From Linyphia triangularis (lineage: Eukaryota; Arthropoda; Arachnida; Araneae; Linyphiidae): a stretch of DNA of 64,000 bases. The position numbers and the translations under genes are program-made. The first letter of the stretch is position 1. Every line of letters begins with the position of its first letter. The notes beneath the pieces were generated by a model. It worked only from the letters and a program-made list of their open reading frames with translations, had not been told where the DNA came from and ran no database searches. The stretch is from contig OZ021723.1 in the NCBI GenBank assembly GCA_963978545.1, positions 2,976,001 through 3,040,000 on the forward strand, given 5' to 3'. Positions 34,492 to 46,036 of this stretch are shown here, piece by piece.

Positions 34492-36201
34492 AGTGTATTT
34501 CCTTAAAAATTAAGAAAAGTCTCTTGGGCTCCTTTGCTTTCTCAGGCCATCAATTTTGGTTATGGATTAAAAAAAAAGAAAGAAGAAGAAAAAAAAGAAG
34601 AAAAAAAAAAGCATTTATAAATAATACAAGATATTTTTATTTATTTATTTTTATAAATTCAGAATGAATTATAATAATAATTCTCAGAGAAAAATATCTA
34701 TTGTTAATCTTTATTTTTATTCTTGAAAAAAGGTGAAGATAAGTTTAAACTGAAAATTTATTTAATTTTTTTTTTTTTTAATCTTAGAATTAATACTAGT
34801 AAGTAGAAATCTGGAGTAATTTATTATAGTAGCAATAAAATATACATAAATATTTCTGATTTCTATTTTCTATTTAAATTTAACTAAACGATTCGTGATT
34901 CTTTGTGGATTTAAAGTTTAGAAGAATAATCTGTCTTTTTATCCCCCATAAAATTATAGAAATTATTGAAAAATGATCTTAAAAACTTTTGCTATCAACA
35001 CTTTCCTAAAACACTTTCCTAAAGAAAACGCTTACTATATTTGTTTTTCACTCAAACTTAAGAAAAGAAGTCTACGTGATAAAACAGCGAATGCGACTTA
35101 ATGGCTTCTTAATATTCCGACAAGCATTTTAGAAAACATTTTTAAATCAGGTAACCAAAGAATAGTTAAATCCAGTCTTTCGAAGTATAAAGATTAATAG
35201 AGCGAGCATGAAATGGTGAAATGGTGAAACGTTCATTTTCAAGAAAGTTGTGAGTGTTATTTAAATATAGTTTGTAGTTGGGATTGAATAAGAATTTTTT
35301 ATAAATTACGTTATAAATCTGAAAGTTGGTTGCTGTTTAAAACCTATATTATTTTATTAAATAAGAAAATATTTAACCTGCTTATTTAATAATTATTCGA
35401 AGGTAAAATAAATATCGAAATAAATTGAAGAAATTTAAAGAGAAAATATAAATTTCTGACTTTCATTCAATGGCATACATTGAGTTTAGAGTTCGTTTAT
35501 ATTTTGGAAAGTAATAAATGTTTTTTAAATGAAGTTTGAACAAAAATAAGTCTTTTAAAATAACATTTAACTGCTGTGGTTGGGTGGTTTGGTAATTTTG
35601 GTGCAAGGGCAACACGTGGTCCATACTACACCAAACAAATTAGTGAACATCAATTTAAAATTTAAGAAACAAAGAATCGGAAAAATTTATATAAAAGTCA
35701 AAGATGAAATATTTTATGGAGTTAAAGTTTTCTATATAAAATGGTTCGGGGTCTTTAAGACCGCACACAGCAGTTAAAGGTAAAATGTTTTGTTGAAAGT
35801 GTTTTTCTAGATAACAAAAAGTGTATGAACTGATTGTTACCAGAAAAAGTAATTAATATCAAGAAATGTATAAAAAAATGACAATGCCAGGTTTTTTTAT
35901 GAAAATTAATGTAATTTATGAAGTGAAATGTCACATTAAAATCACAAAACTTAGTCAGTGTAGTAATGGTATGATTCGTCTCTTTATTATCTTATAAATA
36001 TTTTTTTTAATTTTTTTATTTTTAGAATTATTTTTCTGAAATTTTAATGCTGCACTGTATTGTGATTTGAAACTCGAAAAATCATTTCAAATTTTCAAAT
36101 TTAAAAATATAAATTTTTTTTTAATTGAAGAACTTCAAAATTTTGACGATTTCTAAATTTATATATATATATATAAATAAAAAATAATAATAATAATAAA
36201 A

Positions 36202-36235
<34 letters not shown>

Positions 36236-37023
36236 TAATTTTTGCATAAAATTACTTCTTATAATTTATATCATGAATTGTCGTCATGATTTTTTAATAG
36301 AATATTTAGAAAAATATTTAAAAAAATATTTTGTGCAAAAATTGTATAAAACCCATAAGCCCATAGTATAATCAGATCCAAAACCTTTTTTTTTAAAAAA
36401 AAAGTTAAGTCAATATACACAATTCCTGAAGAAAAATTAAAGAAATATATATGAAAAATAACTGTGGATAGTTTCATATATTTATAACAAGTAGTTTGTA
36501 AGTCTTATCCATTTAAACTCAAAACAGGGACAAAAAGCGATCATCGAGAAAAGCAGTTTCAAAGTTTCAAGTTAGCATGTCTTATATACAGTTGTCATGT
36601 AACAAAAACTTAAATATTTCAAGTTCTACTAATGAAAGAAACAAAATTTTTATGTTATTTTATTCAACATTATTTTTATTATTTTTTACAATAATATATT
36701 TTTTTTTAGTCTATGACCCCTAATGAAATAATCATTGGAAGTGAAGTATTATTCCCTTTTGGATACTACCATGGCGAATATAAGCATTTCAAGGGAAATA
36801 ATGTCTATTAATAAAACTTATTCATGGTAAGTAGCTGTTCATTTGTAAATTGTTATTGGAACGTGTTATTCAATTTGAAAATTGTTACTTTATGTTCATT
36901 TTGTTAAACATTTTAGAGTAGAACGGTATTGAAATCTAGTTTAATCTAAAGATTAATTCTTAAGCTATAACAAGGTAGTAACCTAAGTCTAATTTCCTGT
37001 CAGTATTGCCAGAGTTTTTATAC

Positions 37024-37054
<31 letters not shown>

Positions 37055-37090
37055 GCATACATGGTCGACTTTTTATTCGACTAAAATAAT
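34492..37090. other. AT-rich sequence with simple repeats
   Basis: Contains purine runs (34568-34612), a TAA microsatellite (36176-36232) and an A-tract (37024-37052). The frame 35580-35777 is anonymous. Confidence 0.45.
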
Positions 37091-37144
37091 TTGCGTATTG
37101 GTACATATAAAAAAAATGCGTTTCTACTTCATTTAGTTGTTTGT

Positions 37145-38665
37145 CATTTATCTTCAGAAAAAATGGGTCAAGGATTTCAGGATCGTAAATTTTCGAGAGA
37201 GGAAGTTATATATCATTTAAAGCGTATTAAACATTTTCAAGCCGCAGGCCCAGATGATATTTATCCTAAAGTTCTAGTAAAGTATGAAGAAGAATTGTGA
37301 GTTTTTTTTTTATTGACTATTTTTGAATTTTTCTTATTTCGGGTATCATACCATTAGATTGGAAATTTGTCAATATTACACATCTTTTTGAAAAACGGTT
37401 GAAAAGTGCTTCAAGTAATTATCATCCAGCTAATTTCAAATCTATAACTTAAAAGATTTTTTAAATTTTAGCAAAAGACTGCTTTATAAATTTTTTAGTC
37501 TGGGGGAGTACTTACAGTATGGGTATATGGGTTCAGAAAAGGAAAATATTGTACAATGAATCTGATACTTCTCTACGAAAATGCAACTAATGAATTCGAG
37601 AGTAGAAATAGGATCGTTGTGGATTGATTTTCTGAAGGCTTTTGATAAGTCCTACAGGAAGCATTATTGAACAAGTTAAACAATACTGGTATTCGGGGTG
37701 CTTCTCTAAATTGGATTAAAAGTTAATTAATTGGCAGAAGACAACGAGTGCAAATCAAGGGTAAATATCCTAAATAGGCAGTAATTAACGGGAAGGGAGG
37801 GGAGGGGGCATGACAGAGATCCGTGCTTAGGCCACTTTATTTATTATTTTCATTAATGATATCCGTAATAATATTAAAAATAAAGAGTAGAGAAGCAGAA
37901 GTTAGTTAATAATAGTTTCACTGACAATTTAAAAATCATGGAAATTTTTAATACATATCTACAGAGAATGCAATTACAAAGTTATTTAACCAAAATATCG
38001 GAATGTGCTGTTAGAAGGGGTATGTCATTCAATATTGATAAATGTCTGGGCACAATAATAGAAATGACTCTTATTATTCACAAGGTGTTAAAATCAACAA
38101 TGGCGGTGTGTTGTTAAAGATCTCGTCATGTTGAATAATGGAGATTTCAAAATGGTTCATCAATGTGGAGCAGCCAGTAAAAAGGCTAACCTGATGTTAG
38201 TATTCATTAAAAATAAAATATATTTCTACTAAATCTAGAAACATCATTCTACCATTGTATAAAGGATTAGTTAGACCTCATTTTGAGTATGCAACACAAT
38301 TTGAGTCATCATATCTTAAAAACGACTTTGAATTTCTGGAAATAGTTCAACACAGGATTCAGGGTTTTGTATCATTCGAATAGAGTGAGAGATTAAGGAA
38401 ATTGAATTTGTAGGAGAAAGAAAAACTAGATAAGATTTAAGTCATTTATTAAACATTATTAAACAGAATGCAAGAGAAGACTTGGAAATTAATACAAATA
38501 ATAGAATGAAAGATTATGGGTTTAAATCGCAGTTAAATACAGAAAGGAAAAAAACATTATTTTAACAATAAGGAGATTAATAGATGGGATTGTTTGCCTG
38601 GGGATACAGTGAGTTCAAGTGGGGTGGGTGATTTTAAGAGAAAATTGGATTTTCATTAGAGCTTG
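37145..38665 (+). pseudogene. Non-LTR retrotransposon (CR1/jockey-like) reverse transcriptase relic
   Basis: Fragments in shifting plus-strand frames follow the order of a LINE reverse transcriptase: AAGPDDIYPKVLVKYEEEL (37241), LDWKFVNITHLFEK, a GFRKGK-like block near 37530, IDFLKAFDK (37627), GRRQRVQIKGKYP, FIIFINDI (37845), a TDN in place of the usual A/YxDD (37922), FNIDKCLGTI, ILPLYKGLVRPHFEYATQF (38252) and LEIVQHRI, ending PGDTVSSSGVGDFKRKLDF (38600). Many stops and frameshifts show it is dead. The end lies near 38665. The 5' part with endonuclease is absent. Confidence 0.85.
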
Positions 38666-39538
38666 TTAAAGCCTATTGATTAATTTTAGTTGAAGCCACC
38701 TTACTGGATATCGTACCTGTAGTTGGTCAACTTCTTTTGTATTTGAATAAAATTACTTATGTTGAGGGCTTTACTCTTACGATACAAATATTATTGATTG
38801 TATTGTTATACATTGTAATCCAAAACTATCATGAGATTTGAAAAATGAACAATTTTCGAGCATTAAAGAGTAGTACAATACCATTTTAGAGAAATGCTTA
38901 GGAATAAATAATACTTTCCCCTATACTAAGTAAGAATTAGTTAATTTTTTTATCAAAAGATGGGGCTTTACTTCAAAATCTAAATGATTGGTAACCCGCA
39001 GCCTAATTAAGATTGGGCAGTATCTCCCACACATCTACAGAACCATTTGTAGATGAAAATACAGTATTTTTTTTCACGGTGAACAGCAAAACTTGGTTAA
39101 TTTTTCTTGCCAACCTTGCTTGGCATCGTGCCTGTAGTTGGTCGAATTCTGCCCTGATTCAACCCTTTTATAACTATTTGAACATAAAATTTTTATTTTT
39201 ATTTGTGGATAGAGCACTTTAATAAGTTTAGACGCTGCATTGTAGCACCTGTAAAAAAATATATATATATCTTTCACTTAAAACTACTTTGGCCTGTGTA
39301 CTTTAAAACTACCTTTCACCTAATTGTATTGTTTCAAATTAATTTAAAATCTATTAAGCCTTGATAGAAAGAAAATAAAACACTAGATAGACTACATTTT
39401 GGTTGAAGGTCTGAAGTACTACTAGATTTTTACTGAAGGTAGATTGTTGTCTTTAGAAATTGCAATTTAGGTGACAATGTTGTCAAGAAAGAGCCTAACC
39501 CAAATTCGTCAAGTCCTCAAGTACAACGTAAGTATTAT
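38666..39538. other. Sequence after the LINE relic, nothing certain
   Basis: CCTGTAGTTGGTC occurs at 38717 and again at 39130, each after a similar CTGG/TTGG..ATCGT context, so two fragments of the same LINE 3' end may be present. The frames 39013-39222 and 39074-39277 are anonymous. Confidence 0.4.
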
Positions 39539-40167
39539 TATACTAAACTTCAACTTAACTTGACATCACTAGACGGTAGATTGTCACAGTTCTCATAGGC
39601 AATTTATCCATTTTGGCGGAGTGAAAGCATAATGCTCGCCAAACCATATAGCCTTTTGTTCGACAAACGGGATGGACAGGAATACTGTATCACCCTATTC
39701 CCTTTTCATTCTTCTCCGATCCCTCAAGAAAAAATCACGTTAGGAAAATCAGCCCCGCAACCTTGTAGAGAACAAAAGGCTATAAGGTTTGGTGAGAATT
39801 ATGTCTTCACTCCGCTAAAATGGATTAATTGCCTAGGAGCACGGTGAAGATCTATCGTCTAGTGATGTCAAGTTAAGGTAGTTGTCCGGTGTGATGGGTA
39901 AAAAAAAATCGATTTTTTTTTTACATTTTTCGGAAGAACCACATTTTAAAAATATGCTCTTAAATTTTCAGACCAAAATTTAGAATATTTCGAAAGTTAT
40001 AGGCAAAACAAGAGAGCGCGCCGTAGAGTGTATGAAAGTGTGTTGACAAGCCAGCGGCAGCTGCTCTGACCGTTCCCTCTTTTATTGTCCTTCCAACCTT
40101 TATTATTTAAAGATACCCAGGTATACATATTTAAGCTAACCTTTTCCAGGCCTTCCAAGCTAACCAT

Positions 40168-40692
40168 CCAACATCATTCTTAATTTTTTATAGAAATTGG
40201 AGAAAAGTTAGTAGATTACGATCCACTGGTCTGCCGTGGCCAAAATGGCCGAAACTGGTCAAAAATTGACTTTTAATAAGTTGAATTAAATCCATTTGCC
40301 AAATGCGCCATAACTTGCCAAATAATGAGCATTTTTTTTTATTGGGTAACCTTCGCTTTTTAATTTTCAATTAAGAAGGTTGCAGACGATTCAGATATCT
40401 GGCGACGGTCTACTTCCATCTATTAAAAGGGAGCCAAGTTGGCAATAAACATTACGTCACTGATGACGTAAATGATGTCGCCAATTTGGCTTACTTTTAA
40501 AAGATACAAGTTTTACCGAGCCAGTGATCAGAAATCGTTTGCCCTTTTTTTCATTGAAAATCACAATACAGCGGGTTGCCAGACGAAAAAGGTTGTTCTC
40601 TTTTTGGCAAGTTATGACATTTGACTATCGGATTTTAGTTCAACTTATTTCCAAGTCGATTTTTAACCAGTTTCGGCCATTTTTACCACGGC
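40168..40692. mobile_element. Fold-back element F1, copy C
   Basis: Shares the F1 blocks ATCCACTGGTCTGCCGTGGC, AAACTGGTCAAAAATTGACT and ATAACTTGCCAAATAATGAGC, with inverted counterparts after a centre containing ATTACGTCACTGATGACGTA. The right arm is about 35 bases shorter and stops where the transposase remnant resumes. Confidence 0.8.
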
Positions 40693-40699
40693 ACCTTAA

Positions 40700-40901
40700 C
40701 CAGGTAATGGGCATCACAATAGGTCAGACAGCCAGGGACTACTCAGACACTGTTGACAATGCACTGATTTTAAGGGCGGAGAAAACTGCAGAAGCCAACT
40801 GTAAAGAGGCCAGAACCTTATGTAGAGCTCTTAAAGCTGCTGCTAATGACGATTTTGAGGAAACAGAAGGATTGCTGTATGCACCGGGCATAGCTGATTA
40901 A
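40700..40901 (+). pseudogene. Transposase C-terminal remnant (Mutator-like/Kolobok type)
   Basis: The last 67 codons before TAA at 40899 read VMGITIGQTARDYSD, NALILRAEKTAEANCKEART and end EETEGLLYAPGIAD. The pattern G-I-x-x-G, a D..R/L-I..AE.KA.E block, a basic linker and a final E-G-x-x-Y-x-x-G-x is the tail I associate with Mutator-like transposases of TTAA-type transposons. Everything upstream has been replaced by the fold-back element, so no catalytic core remains. The assignment rests on this tail and on the TTAA flanks. Confidence 0.5.
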
Positions 40902-41503
40902 ATAATATAAGTATTATTTGTTGCCAAAACTTTAAACGCGTTTTTCTCGAAACCATGTTTTTGAAATTTCGGGGAAGCACTGACTCAAAAATATTCAACC
41001 GATTTGGCTCAAAATTTAACCAGTTATTCTACATACACATATCTAAATACCTAACTTTTAAAACATTTAATTTTTTAATAATAAATTAATTATTTTAAAC
41101 ATTTTATCAACAAAAAAAATTACATTTTGATAACTTTTTTTTCACAAGTCCGCTATTTTTTTTTTTATTTTTTTATTACGTATATTTTTGGTTAGTTCAT
41201 TAGAATAAGGTCTACACAATAATAATCTTTTTGATTTTTTCATTTCGGATGACTACGGAAGGCTGTGTGCTTCCCCGAAACAGCTCATCATTCTTTAGAG
41301 GACTCCACTTTGACATTACATATTGTAAATAAATAAATGGAAAATTAAATAAAAAAAAAAAATTTGTATCGTTTAAAGTACTAAAATAAATATGTAAAAG
41401 TTACAAAACGATCGTATATTATTTACTTGTTAAAAAAAGGTCACGAAAAAAAGTCGAAATTTCGGGCGTCACACCGGACTACTACCTTAAGTTGGAGTTT
41501 ATA

Positions 41504-43946
41504 GGAGGTGATATAATAGTAAAAAATATGAGATAAAATAACCATCATGGAATTATGATACTGTATACTCTGTTTATTCAAATGAATATGACAGCAAAGC
41601 CGAACCAGTGAACAATTCACTTTGGGGTCTGTTTTTTGATTCGGAGTTGTTGCTTTTACATTCAGTTGGCGGGAACATGAAGACGTTGGCTTTGTGGGAT
41701 ATTTTCTCATCTTTTATTCAGAGGATGAATTCTAAAATCTCAAAAGGAAAAAAAAGTAGCATTCCATTTTATTTCAACACAAAAAGCTTGAATTTAGGGC
41801 AGTGATGCAATGTAGCTGTTTGGATGTTACGAGGTATCTTATGAATTCCAGGTTTTCTAGCAAAAAAGTAGATCTCTTTTAAGTTATAATCACTTATAAG
41901 AAATGAATTTTTGTTGCAATGGTTTGGTAGGAAGTGTGGAGGGTAAAAAATAAAATTATTAGAGCTAAATTTATTGTTTGGAATGTATTTATATTATTTC
42001 TGGACAGTGTTTTTTGAAACGACTCTTTTTTATCCCTTTATACAAAATCAAAACAAAATGATGTACTAATTTAAAAGCGAAGATCTCCTCGGCTGACGGG
42101 GGGTTTATTTCCAACTGCACATTGTGTTATTTGTTGAAATTTTTTTTAAATTGAAAATTATTTTATTTTTAAAAAAAATTATTTTTATTTGCTAAAAATT
42201 ATTTATTTAAATTTATTAATTTATTTTTTATTTTTATTCATTAAAATTTTTTAATTTTTATTTACAATTTTTTTTTTATTTTTTATTAAAATTTATTTAT
42301 TTTTATTTATTTATTGAAAATTATTTATTTGTATTTATTATTATTATTTTTAAATATTTATTTTATTTCTTTTAATTAATTAATTTATTCTTATTTATAA
42401 AAAATTATTTATTTTCAGTTTCGGCCACAATTGACCAATTTTTCAGGACTCCGGTTTCCGATTTTGTATGTGCTACATGTATAGATCATTATATAAAGAC
42501 TCAAATATATATTCAACCCATTCTGTAAATATGCAAAAAAAAATAAAAAAAAAATATGCAACTTTGTGGCAGAATACATTTCTTTTTGTGCAGTTAAAAT
42601 AAAATCATTGAATATAAAATACAAAATTAGGAGCCTTTTCTAAAACAGATTGAAAAATAATTAAAATGAGTAGTTACTATTTTCGGACTTCTATGGCATA
42701 TGTATTTATTTTCCAAAAACTAGAAATGGATTGAACACGTTATTAAGATTATTTATAAGTGGTTTAAAGCGCATAAAATTACGAATGATTTGGAAGTAAA
42801 TCAACTGTTTATCTTTAAGTACACATATAAATACAGAGTTAATTTATTAGAAATAGTAAATGCTTTTGAAAATATCGGAACTAATAATATACTATGTTTT
42901 ATCAGTGCAAATATGTAATGTTATAGAAGAAAATATGGTGTTAGAAGAAAGCCGTAGCAGAAAAATATAGTAATGATAATATAATAATGAATGGGAATTC
43001 TTAAGATAATATAATAATTATTAAGAAATCATAAAAACTATTAAGGAAATATTATAATTATTGAGAAAACATAATAATTATGAAGAAAATTAAGTAATAA
43101 GAAACTATAATCAAAACCAAAACAATCCCACAAAATACTTAGTAAAAAAACACAATAATTATTCGTAAATCGAATAAATTAAATTTTAAAAAGTAAAATC
43201 TTAATTTATGCTATTGTTTCATTATCAAAATACATGATACAATTTATAAATAATTGACGATAGGAATATCTTCAATTGCATCGATAATTTTATAAAGAAA
43301 ATGTTTATATTATAATTGGCCTTTTGGGGGTTGACATAAATCACTTGCTTTATAAAAAGTATAGCGTCGAAGTGGACGTAAAAATTAAGTTTATTTTCCG
43401 TGTATTTCAAAGAAGAGTTTATTTAAGAGTGGAGAATTTTTCTAATTGTATTTGACAACAAAAGGACGAAATTCATATTCAATGAGACAGCAAAATAAGC
43501 TTTAGTAAATTTAATAAACATTAGTTCGAGTAGAACTCCATTAAGAGGTATTGTCGGCTTGCCTCTAACAACCAATGCTTTTTTTTTAAGCAATACCCTC
43601 GAAGTATTTCTTTAAAACAATTTGCATAACAACAATTTTTACAATTTGTATAAGAATAGAAATTAAAAAACGTAAAAAAATTTTAAAAGAAAATAATGTT
43701 TTTTATTTGTTAAAAATATTTTAAGGAATAATTTTGAAAAATCCAATTTTGTACACCTTTACTAGATTTAGTTCTCTTTAGTTGCAACTGTTACATCTTT
43801 TTATTTCATTGAATTCTAAAGTTCTTAAAACATACAAGAATTTAAAAAAGTATAAATTTTTTGTGAAAATCTAGAAATTTTTTGTGAAAGTCTAGAAATT
43901 TCTTGTGAAAAAAACAAAGTATTTTTTAAAAAAATGCCTGTCTGAC

Positions 43947-43987
<41 letters not shown>

Positions 43988-44322
43988 CTCCATACATCTT
44001 CAGAATATAGCATAACATAATTAATTAGTTTTGAAATTAAAAAAATTGATGGAGGAGTAGTCTTTTTAAAAAGTCGTATATTTCGACCAAAAAACACTAA
44101 AAAAACAATTATAAAAAAAATGAAATGAAAAAAAGTTGTACTAATATTTATATAAAAATAGATGATTTACTTAAATAAAAAAATCTGGTACCTCTGAATT
44201 CGTTAATACAAATTTAAGGTTTTTATTTAAGGATCTCCCTTAAATTTTTGTGTAATATTCATAGAAATGTGTATGTGCTCTTCCAAATGCATTTTCATCG
44301 TCAACGAGTTTATTTGCTTAAA
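41504..44322. other. AT-rich sequence, mostly low complexity
   Basis: Long TTTATTTTTA-type low-complexity sequence (42120-42420), ATAATAATT runs (42960-43160), three copies of an 18-19 base motif with TTGTGAAAGTCTAGAAATT (43855-43912) and an A-tract of about 34 bases (43950-43983). No gene recognised. Confidence 0.5.
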
Positions 44323-44334
44323 TCAGCTCATGGG

Positions 44335-44518
44335 TTTGGTTGGTTGTTTTCAGATTATCTGGCGCCGTCAGCAACACGAGGGCTATAATGCACCGAAACA
44401 TTCGTCATTAGACAAGCCAACATACATTTACACACACCCATGCCTAACACGGGACTCGGAACCCGCAACCTCGCGGTCTAGAAGATAGCACACTAACCAC
44501 TATACCGTTTAGTCGGCA
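44335..44518 (-). mobile_element. tRNA-derived SINE S1, copy 2
   Basis: Same family as 12551-12733, also on the minus strand, with A box TAGTGGTTAGTGTGC and a B box carrying one extra base. A perfect 12-bp target duplication TCAGCTCATGGG borders it (44323-44334 and 44519-44530). It lies directly at the left edge of the 230-bp satellite. Confidence 0.9.
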
Positions 44519-44530
44519 TCAGCTCATGGG

Positions 44531-45543
44531 ATGATGGCAAGAAAATGACATCATCCAATGAGCTAAATTAAGCAGATGCCCAGTCAGCTGGTCAGCTCAA
44601 ACGAAATCGAAGTTAAAGGATTTAAAACAGAGAGATTACTCTAAAAATAAATTTATTGATTTTTAATAAATAAAATAAATCCAATTAAGTGAAATATTCT
44701 GTAAAAATATATGGATTTTTTCAGTTATATTGAAGTTATTTATTGAAGTTATTTTTCAGTTATTTTTCAATAAAATGACATCATCCAATGAGTTGAATTA
44801 AGCAGATGCCCAGTCAGCTGGTCAGCCCAAACGAAATCGAAGCTAAAGGATTTAAAACAGAGAGATTACTATAAAAATAAATTTATTGATTTTTAATAAA
44901 TAAAATAAATCCAATTAAGTGAAATATTCTGTAAAAATATATGGATTTTTTCAGTTATATTTAAGTTATTTATTGAAGTTATTTTTCAGTTATTTTTCAA
45001 TAAAATGACATCATCCAATGAGTTGAATTAAGCAGATGCCCAGTCAGCTGGTCAGCTCAAACGAAATCGAAGTTAAAGGATTTAAAACAGAGAGATTACT
45101 ATAAAAATAAATTTATTGATTTTTAATAAATAAAATAAATCCAATTAAGTGAAATATTCTGTAAAAATATATGGATTTTTTCAGTTATATTGAAGTTATT
45201 TATTGAAGTTATTTTTCAGTTATTTTTCAATAAAATGACATCATCCAATGAGTTGAATTAAGCAGATGCCCAGTCAGCTGGTCAGCCCAAACGAAATCGA
45301 AGCTAAAGGATTTAAAACAGAGAGATTACTATAAAAATAAATTTATTGATTTTTAATAAATAAAATAAATCCAATTAAGTGAAATATTCTGTAAAAATAT
45401 ATGGATTTTTTCAGTTATATTGAAGTTATTTATTGAAGTTATTTTTCAGTTATTTTTCAATAAAATGACATCATCCAATGAGTTGAATTAAGCAGATGCC
45501 TAGTCAGCTGGTCAGCCCAAACGAAATCGAAGCTAAAGGATTT
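44531..45543 (+). repeat. 230-bp satellite array, left block
   Basis: The marker TCATCCAATGAG occurs at 44551, 44781, 45011, 45241 and 45471, exactly 230 bases apart. Each unit holds CAGTCAGCTGGTCAGC, ACGAAATCGAAG and GGATTTAAAACAGAGAGATT. Units alternate between CAGCTC..AAGTTAAAG and CAGCCC..AAGCTAAAG variants. The block is cut at GGATTT by the BEL element. Confidence 0.95.
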
Positions 45544-45813
45544 TGTCATGGATGTTTACCAGATGGCCAAACCACTTACACAGCACTTCACTGCCTGGCA
45601 TTAGTGGAAGAGGGAAAAAGAGACTCGCCATCGGATCCTTTGAGAGGAAAGACGCATGCTTTAGAGCTGTGACGTCTGAACCTACTGGCTTGAGAAATGC
45701 TTAGGCATAGGCCTAGCATTTTGTAAAGATCGAAGGAATTGTTAATAAACGTTGTTTGTTGTTATAGCAACGTTTTTTAATTTAAGATTAAAACAAAGTC
45801 AAAATCCTTCACA
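45544..45813 (+). repeat. BEL/Pao 5' LTR
   Basis: 270 bp, begins TGTCATGGATG and ends AAATCCTTCACA. AATAAA at 45744-45749 is a likely polyadenylation signal. Same sequence as 51959-52228. Confidence 0.95.
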
Positions 45814-45816
45814 TTT

Positions 45817-45834
45817 TGGTGCCGAAACCCGGGA
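45817..45834 (+). promoter_or_regulatory. Primer binding site, tRNA-Phe type
   Basis: TGGTGCCGAAACCCGGGA, three bases after the LTR, is complementary over 18 bases to the 3' end of a eukaryotic tRNA-Phe including CCA, as I know that tRNA's acceptor stem. It would prime minus-strand DNA synthesis. Confidence 0.8.
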
Positions 45835-46036
45835 AGAAGTCTTGTAAGCCTTTAGATATTGTGATTAACGAAACAAAGTCTTTTCTTTTGACGGAAAGTC
45901 ATGAATGAAAAGCATTTGTGTGTGCCATATTTTCAATTGGATTACCTACTAGTTGAACGAAGACAAATGATCAAAGGTGACGATACCCTTATCTGAGAAA
46001 GGGGTAAGTGACATTAAGTACTTTTCTTCTTTGATC

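Larger units (their letters stand above)
39877..41486 (+). mobile_element. Kolobok-like DNA transposon relic, TTAA target
   Basis: Terminal inverted repeats start GGTAGTTGTCCGGTGTGATG at the left and read CACACCGGACTACTACC at the right, bordered by TTAA on both sides (39873-39876, 41487-41490). The interior keeps the end of a transposase-like ORF (40700-40901) and a fold-back element. TTAA duplication plus this C-terminal protein signature suggest the Kolobok superfamily; piggyBac is the alternative. Confidence 0.72.
39539..41503. mobile_element. MITE M2, copy 2, split by a later insertion
   Basis: The left part 39539-39876 begins TATACTAAACTTCAACTTAA and contains both inverted arms up to GATGTCAAGTTAA. 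The missing last bases of the right arm (TTAAGTTGGAGTTTATA) appear at 41487-41503. The gap is filled exactly by the TTAA-flanked element 39877-41486. Confidence 0.85.

Noticed and set aside
45977..46036. Gag start at the first codon of the open frame
   Set aside because: That codon is GTG; the first ATG at 46037 is the reasonable eukaryotic start.
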